A stretch of 17,257 bases of DNA from assembly GCA_036824465.1 (NCBI GenBank), contig DAITAC010000084.1, forward strand, positions 1 to 17,257. The letters are read 5' to 3'. Below are positions 15,153 through 17,257 of the stretch, piece after piece. This DNA is from JAKOQB01 sp036824465. GTDB taxonomy: Bacteria; Pseudomonadota; Gammaproteobacteria; Burkholderiales; Burkholderiaceae_F. The notes under the pieces were generated by a model. The model had not been told where the DNA came from. It did no database searches and saw only the letters and a list, made by a program, of their open reading frames with translations. The position numbers and the translations under genes were made by a program. How positions within the stretch are numbered: the stretch's first letter is position 1; every line of letters begins with the position of its first letter.

Positions 15153-15662
15153 TTATGCCGCCTCGCGCGCCTTGCGTTTCTTCATCTTCGTCTTGATCCG
15201 TTCTTGCTTCAGCCCGGACAGGTACTCGACAAAGACCTTGCCGGTCAGGTGGTCCATTTCGTGCTGGACGCACACGGCAAGCATGCCGTCGCACTCAAGC
15301 TTGAAGGCCTCTCCGTGCTCGTTCTGCGCCTTGACGCCGACGCGCGCCGGGCGGCGCACTTCTTCGTAGACGCCGGGCACCGACAGACAACCTTCCTCGC
15401 ACAGATCGGTCTCCTCCGATGCCCACAAGATCACCGGATTGATGAACACACGGAGCTGATCTTTGGTCTCGGACACGTCGATCACGATCACCCGCTCGTG
15501 AACGTCGACCTGGGTTGCCGCCAGTCCGATGCCGGGCGCGGCATACATGGTTTCGGCCATGTCGGCGACCAGTTGCCGCACGCGCGCATCGAACACATGG
15601 ACCGGCCGCGCGACCTTCTTGAGGCGCGGATCGGGATACTCGAGGATGTTCAGCTTGGCCAC
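15153..15662 (-). CDS. def: Peptide deformylase
   Basis: 169-residue metalloenzyme that removes the N-formyl group from nascent proteins at the ribosome exit, completing the cycle begun by Fmt. All three family motifs are present: GIGLAATQ (44-51), EGCLSVPG with metal ligand Cys92 (90-97), and QHEMDHLTG with His134, Glu135 and His138 (133-141). The start is GTG at 15662 (MAKLNILEYPDPRL), matching the usual N-terminus of betaproteobacterial Def. An in-frame ATG 21 codons upstream would add a lead not seen in the family and has no ribosome site. The C-terminus is strongly basic (KTKMKKRKAREAA), as in Def proteins that bind the ribosome. Divergent from the LysM gene; fmt is not the next gene here. 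Confidence 0.97.
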   Translation of the reverse strand: MAKLNILEYPDPRLKKVARPVHVFDARVRQLVADMAETMYAAPGIGLAATQVDVHERVIVIDVSETKDQLRVFINPVILWASEETDLCEEGCLSVPGVYEEVRRPARVGVKAQNEHGEAFKLECDGMLAVCVQHEMDHLTGKVFVEYLSGLKQERIKTKMKKRKAREAA

Positions 15663-15921
15663 GATCGATTTCCGGTCAGGGTAGGAGCTTCGCTTGTCAA
15701 TCGAAACAACGGGTGGCTGGTGCATGCATTTTGATGACGGTGTTTCAGTATTGCGTCAATCGATTGGCTTCGCCACATCCGGCTCATCCCTTCAGCCGAT
15801 AACCGTTGCGATATCAAGGCATTAGGGGCAGAATTTTAAGCACCTTGTTATCTTATTGCGACGACTCGCGGCGCCGTAGCGCCGTCCACACCGGGGCAAG
15901 GGTGAGGAAAGGAAAACGAAG
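15663..15921. promoter_or_regulatory. Divergent promoter region between def and the LysM gene
   Basis: 259 bp with no gene seen. A 9-bp direct repeat GTCAATCGA lies at 15696-15704 and 15755-15763. The second copy is part of the 10-bp palindrome CAATCGATTG (15757-15766). On the minus strand both copies read TCGATTGAC and so each contain a TTGAC, -35-like core. TTGACG near 15757-15762 could serve def. For the plus strand a possible pair is TTGCGA (15806-15811) and CAGAAT (15829-15834) with a 17-bp spacer. A hairpin CGGCGC-cgta-GCGCCG (15869-15884) lies in the LysM leader. Confidence 0.35.
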
Positions 15922-17208
15922 ATGATGCAATCCCGAAGCCTCGAGGCCCGCCGCTCGCGCGTCCGCGTTGCGATCTCAGGCGCGCTGCTCGCGGTGATCG
16001 CCGCTTGGGTGAGCCAACACGCCCGTGCCGTCGAGCCAGCAAGCGTTCGCTGGCCGGTCACTGAGCAGCAACGCAGTGTGGCCACCCAGGTCGCGCAAGC
16101 CGGCGTGCCGCTTTCGGAACTGGCCCCCAATGCACCGGATACGTACACGGTCAAGTCAGGCGACACGCTGTGGGGCATTTCGAGCATCTTTCTTACCACG
16201 CCATGGCGCTGGCCCGAGCTGTGGGGCATGAACAAGGAGCAGATCCGCAATCCGCACCTGATTTATCCGGGCCAGCACCTACGGCTGGTCAAGGTCGATG
16301 GTCGCGCGCGACTCGAGGTCGCGGGCGAAGCGCCGGGTGCGCCCGGTGACGTGGTCAAGCTGTCCCCGCGCGTGCGCGACCTAGGCACCGACAAGCAGGC
16401 GATTACCAGCATTCCGGCCAAGGAAATCGAGCCGTTCCTGTCGCGCCCGCTGATCGTGACCGCGAACGAACTGGACAAGTACGCGCGCATTGTCGCGACG
16501 CAGGAAGGGCGGGTCTTTCTCGGTCGCGGCGACACCGCCTATGCGCGCGGCGTCACCGATGACAAGGTGCGTGACTACCACGTGTTCCGCCCCGCCAAGC
16601 CGCTGTTTGATCCCGACGACGAGAACCGCAAGAACCCGATCGCATACGAAGCCTTCTACCTTGGCGTCGCGCGCGTGGCCAAGGGCGGGGAAGTCACGAC
16701 GCTGCGGGTCGAAGAGAGCAAGGAAGAAATCGGCGTCGGTGACCGCCTCGTACCGATCACGGCTCAGCCGCTGGTCGCCTACGTGCCGCACCGTCCCGAG
16801 CGCACGCTCAACGGCCGCATCGTGTCGGTGTACAGCGGCGTCAATCAGGCCGGCACACAGAGCATCGTGGCGCTGAATCGCGGCGCGCGCGATGGCCTTG
16901 AAGTTGGTCATGTGCTGGCGCTGCTGGAGACCGGCGCGACCGTGCGCGACCGCACCGTCGAGCGCAAGGAATTCGTCAAGCTGCCCGACGAGAGAATCGG
17001 CGAGATGTTCGTGTTCCGCGTCGCGGAGACGATTTCCTATGGCCTGGTGATGCGCGTCACGAAGCCGGTCAAGGTCGGTGATCGATTCACCGACCCCGAT
17101 TCTTCGGATGCCGACGCGGCGCCCATGGCGAGTGGCGCATCAACGCCGCCGAGCGCGTCCACCACGACGACGCAGCGCCGTTGGTACAACCCGTTCAGCT
17201 GGTTCTGA
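15922..17208 (+). CDS. Secreted LysM-domain protein
   Basis: 428-residue exported protein. The N-terminus has basic residues, a hydrophobic core (16-30) and probable cleavage after ARA (34-36). One LysM domain lies at 74-122, opening with YTVKSGDTLWGIS and closing with NPHLIYPGQHLRL. It carries the WRWPELW insert seen in the long LysM proteins found next to def/dprA in betaproteobacteria. LysM binds peptidoglycan. The remaining 300 residues have no catalytic motif I recognise. The tail is a Ser/Thr/Ala-rich linker (about 395-418) ending in aromatic RRWYNPFSWF. A GAGGAAAGGA ribosome site (15904-15913) precedes two adjacent ATGs (15922 and 15925); either may be used. A terminator follows 22 bp after the stop, so it is probably monocistronic. 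It likely acts in cell-wall binding or envelope integrity; the exact role is unknown. Confidence 0.9.
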   Translation: MMQSRSLEARRSRVRVAISGALLAVIAAWVSQHARAVEPASVRWPVTEQQRSVATQVAQAGVPLSELAPNAPDTYTVKSGDTLWGISSIFLTTPWRWPELWGMNKEQIRNPHLIYPGQHLRLVKVDGRARLEVAGEAPGAPGDVVKLSPRVRDLGTDKQAITSIPAKEIEPFLSRPLIVTANELDKYARIVATQEGRVFLGRGDTAYARGVTDDKVRDYHVFRPAKPLFDPDDENRKNPIAYEAFYLGVARVAKGGEVTTLRVEESKEEIGVGDRLVPITAQPLVAYVPHRPERTLNGRIVSVYSGVNQAGTQSIVALNRGARDGLEVGHVLALLETGATVRDRTVERKEFVKLPDERIGEMFVFRVAETISYGLVMRVTKPVKVGDRFTDPDSSDADAAPMASGASTPPSASTTTTQRRWYNPFSWF

Positions 17209-17230
17209 ACCGGATCGACGCTTTCACTTC

Positions 17231-17257
17231 GCGCCGGCAGTGCCGGCGCTTTTGTTT
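17231..17257 (+). terminator. Intrinsic terminator after the LysM gene
   Basis: A perfect 8-bp stem GCGCCGGC / GCCGGCGC (17231-17238 and 17242-17249) with a 3-base loop is followed by TTTTGTTT at the window edge. It is 22 bp after the LysM stop and in the same direction. Confidence 0.88.

Noticed and set aside
15663..15725. ATG at 15725 as the def start
   Set aside because: It would add 21 residues before the family-typical MAKLNIL start, with no ribosome site; GTG 15662 fits better.
1..17257. CRISPR arrays, tRNA or rRNA genes, insertion sequences, attachment sites
   Set aside because: Looked for repeated spaced units, cloverleaf-like sequences, transposase or integrase motifs and flanking inverted repeats; none seen by eye.

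Overview
The window looks like a chromosomal segment of a GC-rich betaproteobacterium, probably of Burkholderiales type. The basis is the recognisable gene order def / fmt / rsmB / DUF4390 / NtrY-type kinase / response regulator / trkA, with a LysM protein gene divergent from def. This taxonomic call rests on gene order and protein character only; no database was consulted. Nearly all genes lie on the minus strand and read from right to left. Only two genes, an EF-hand protein and the LysM protein, lie on the plus strand. No tRNA, rRNA, CRISPR array, insertion sequence or phage gene was seen.

Region 1 (1-3764) is a TRAP transporter operon, dctP-dctQ-dctM, with dctM cut off by the left window edge. 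DctP has a twin-arginine-like signal and belongs to the TakP/FcbT-like class, so a carboxylate or keto-acid ligand is plausible but unproven. A perfect hairpin with a T run lies between dctP and dctQ and would favour binding protein over permease. DctM carries a long Lys/Glu/Ala/Pro-rich insert between membrane segments.

Region 2 (3765-4915) holds a small secreted, methionine-rich, single-EF-hand protein gene on the plus strand. It converges on a class II glutamine amidotransferase (YafJ/EgtC-like), and the two stop codons overlap.

Region 3 (4943-12717) is a compact minus-strand block: fmt (initiator tRNA formylation), rsmB (16S rRNA m5C967 methylation), a DUF4390 secreted protein, an NtrY-type membrane histidine kinase, an NtrX-like regulator lacking the AAA+ sigma54 domain, and trkA (potassium channel gating). 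It couples translation and rRNA maturation genes to an envelope-sensing two-component system and potassium uptake, as in the ntrYX-trkA order known from other proteobacteria.

Region 4 (12743-14951) is a three-gene sensory cassette, a 2TM small membrane protein, a LytS/AlgZ-type kinase and a LytTR response regulator. It sits between def and fmt, which are normally adjacent, and runs in the same direction. The kinase and regulator are coupled by TAATG, and the cassette ends 25 bp before fmt. A perfect hairpin abuts the fmt start codon.

Region 5 (15153-17257) has def (peptide deformylase, the partner of Fmt) on the minus strand. Divergent from it is a secreted LysM protein closed by a clear intrinsic terminator at the right edge.

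The most interesting points are the sensory cassette splitting def from fmt, the hairpin at the fmt start, the receiver-plus-Fis regulator paired with NtrY, the DctM insert and the Met-rich EF-hand protein. I did not find a clearly new defence or biosynthetic system.
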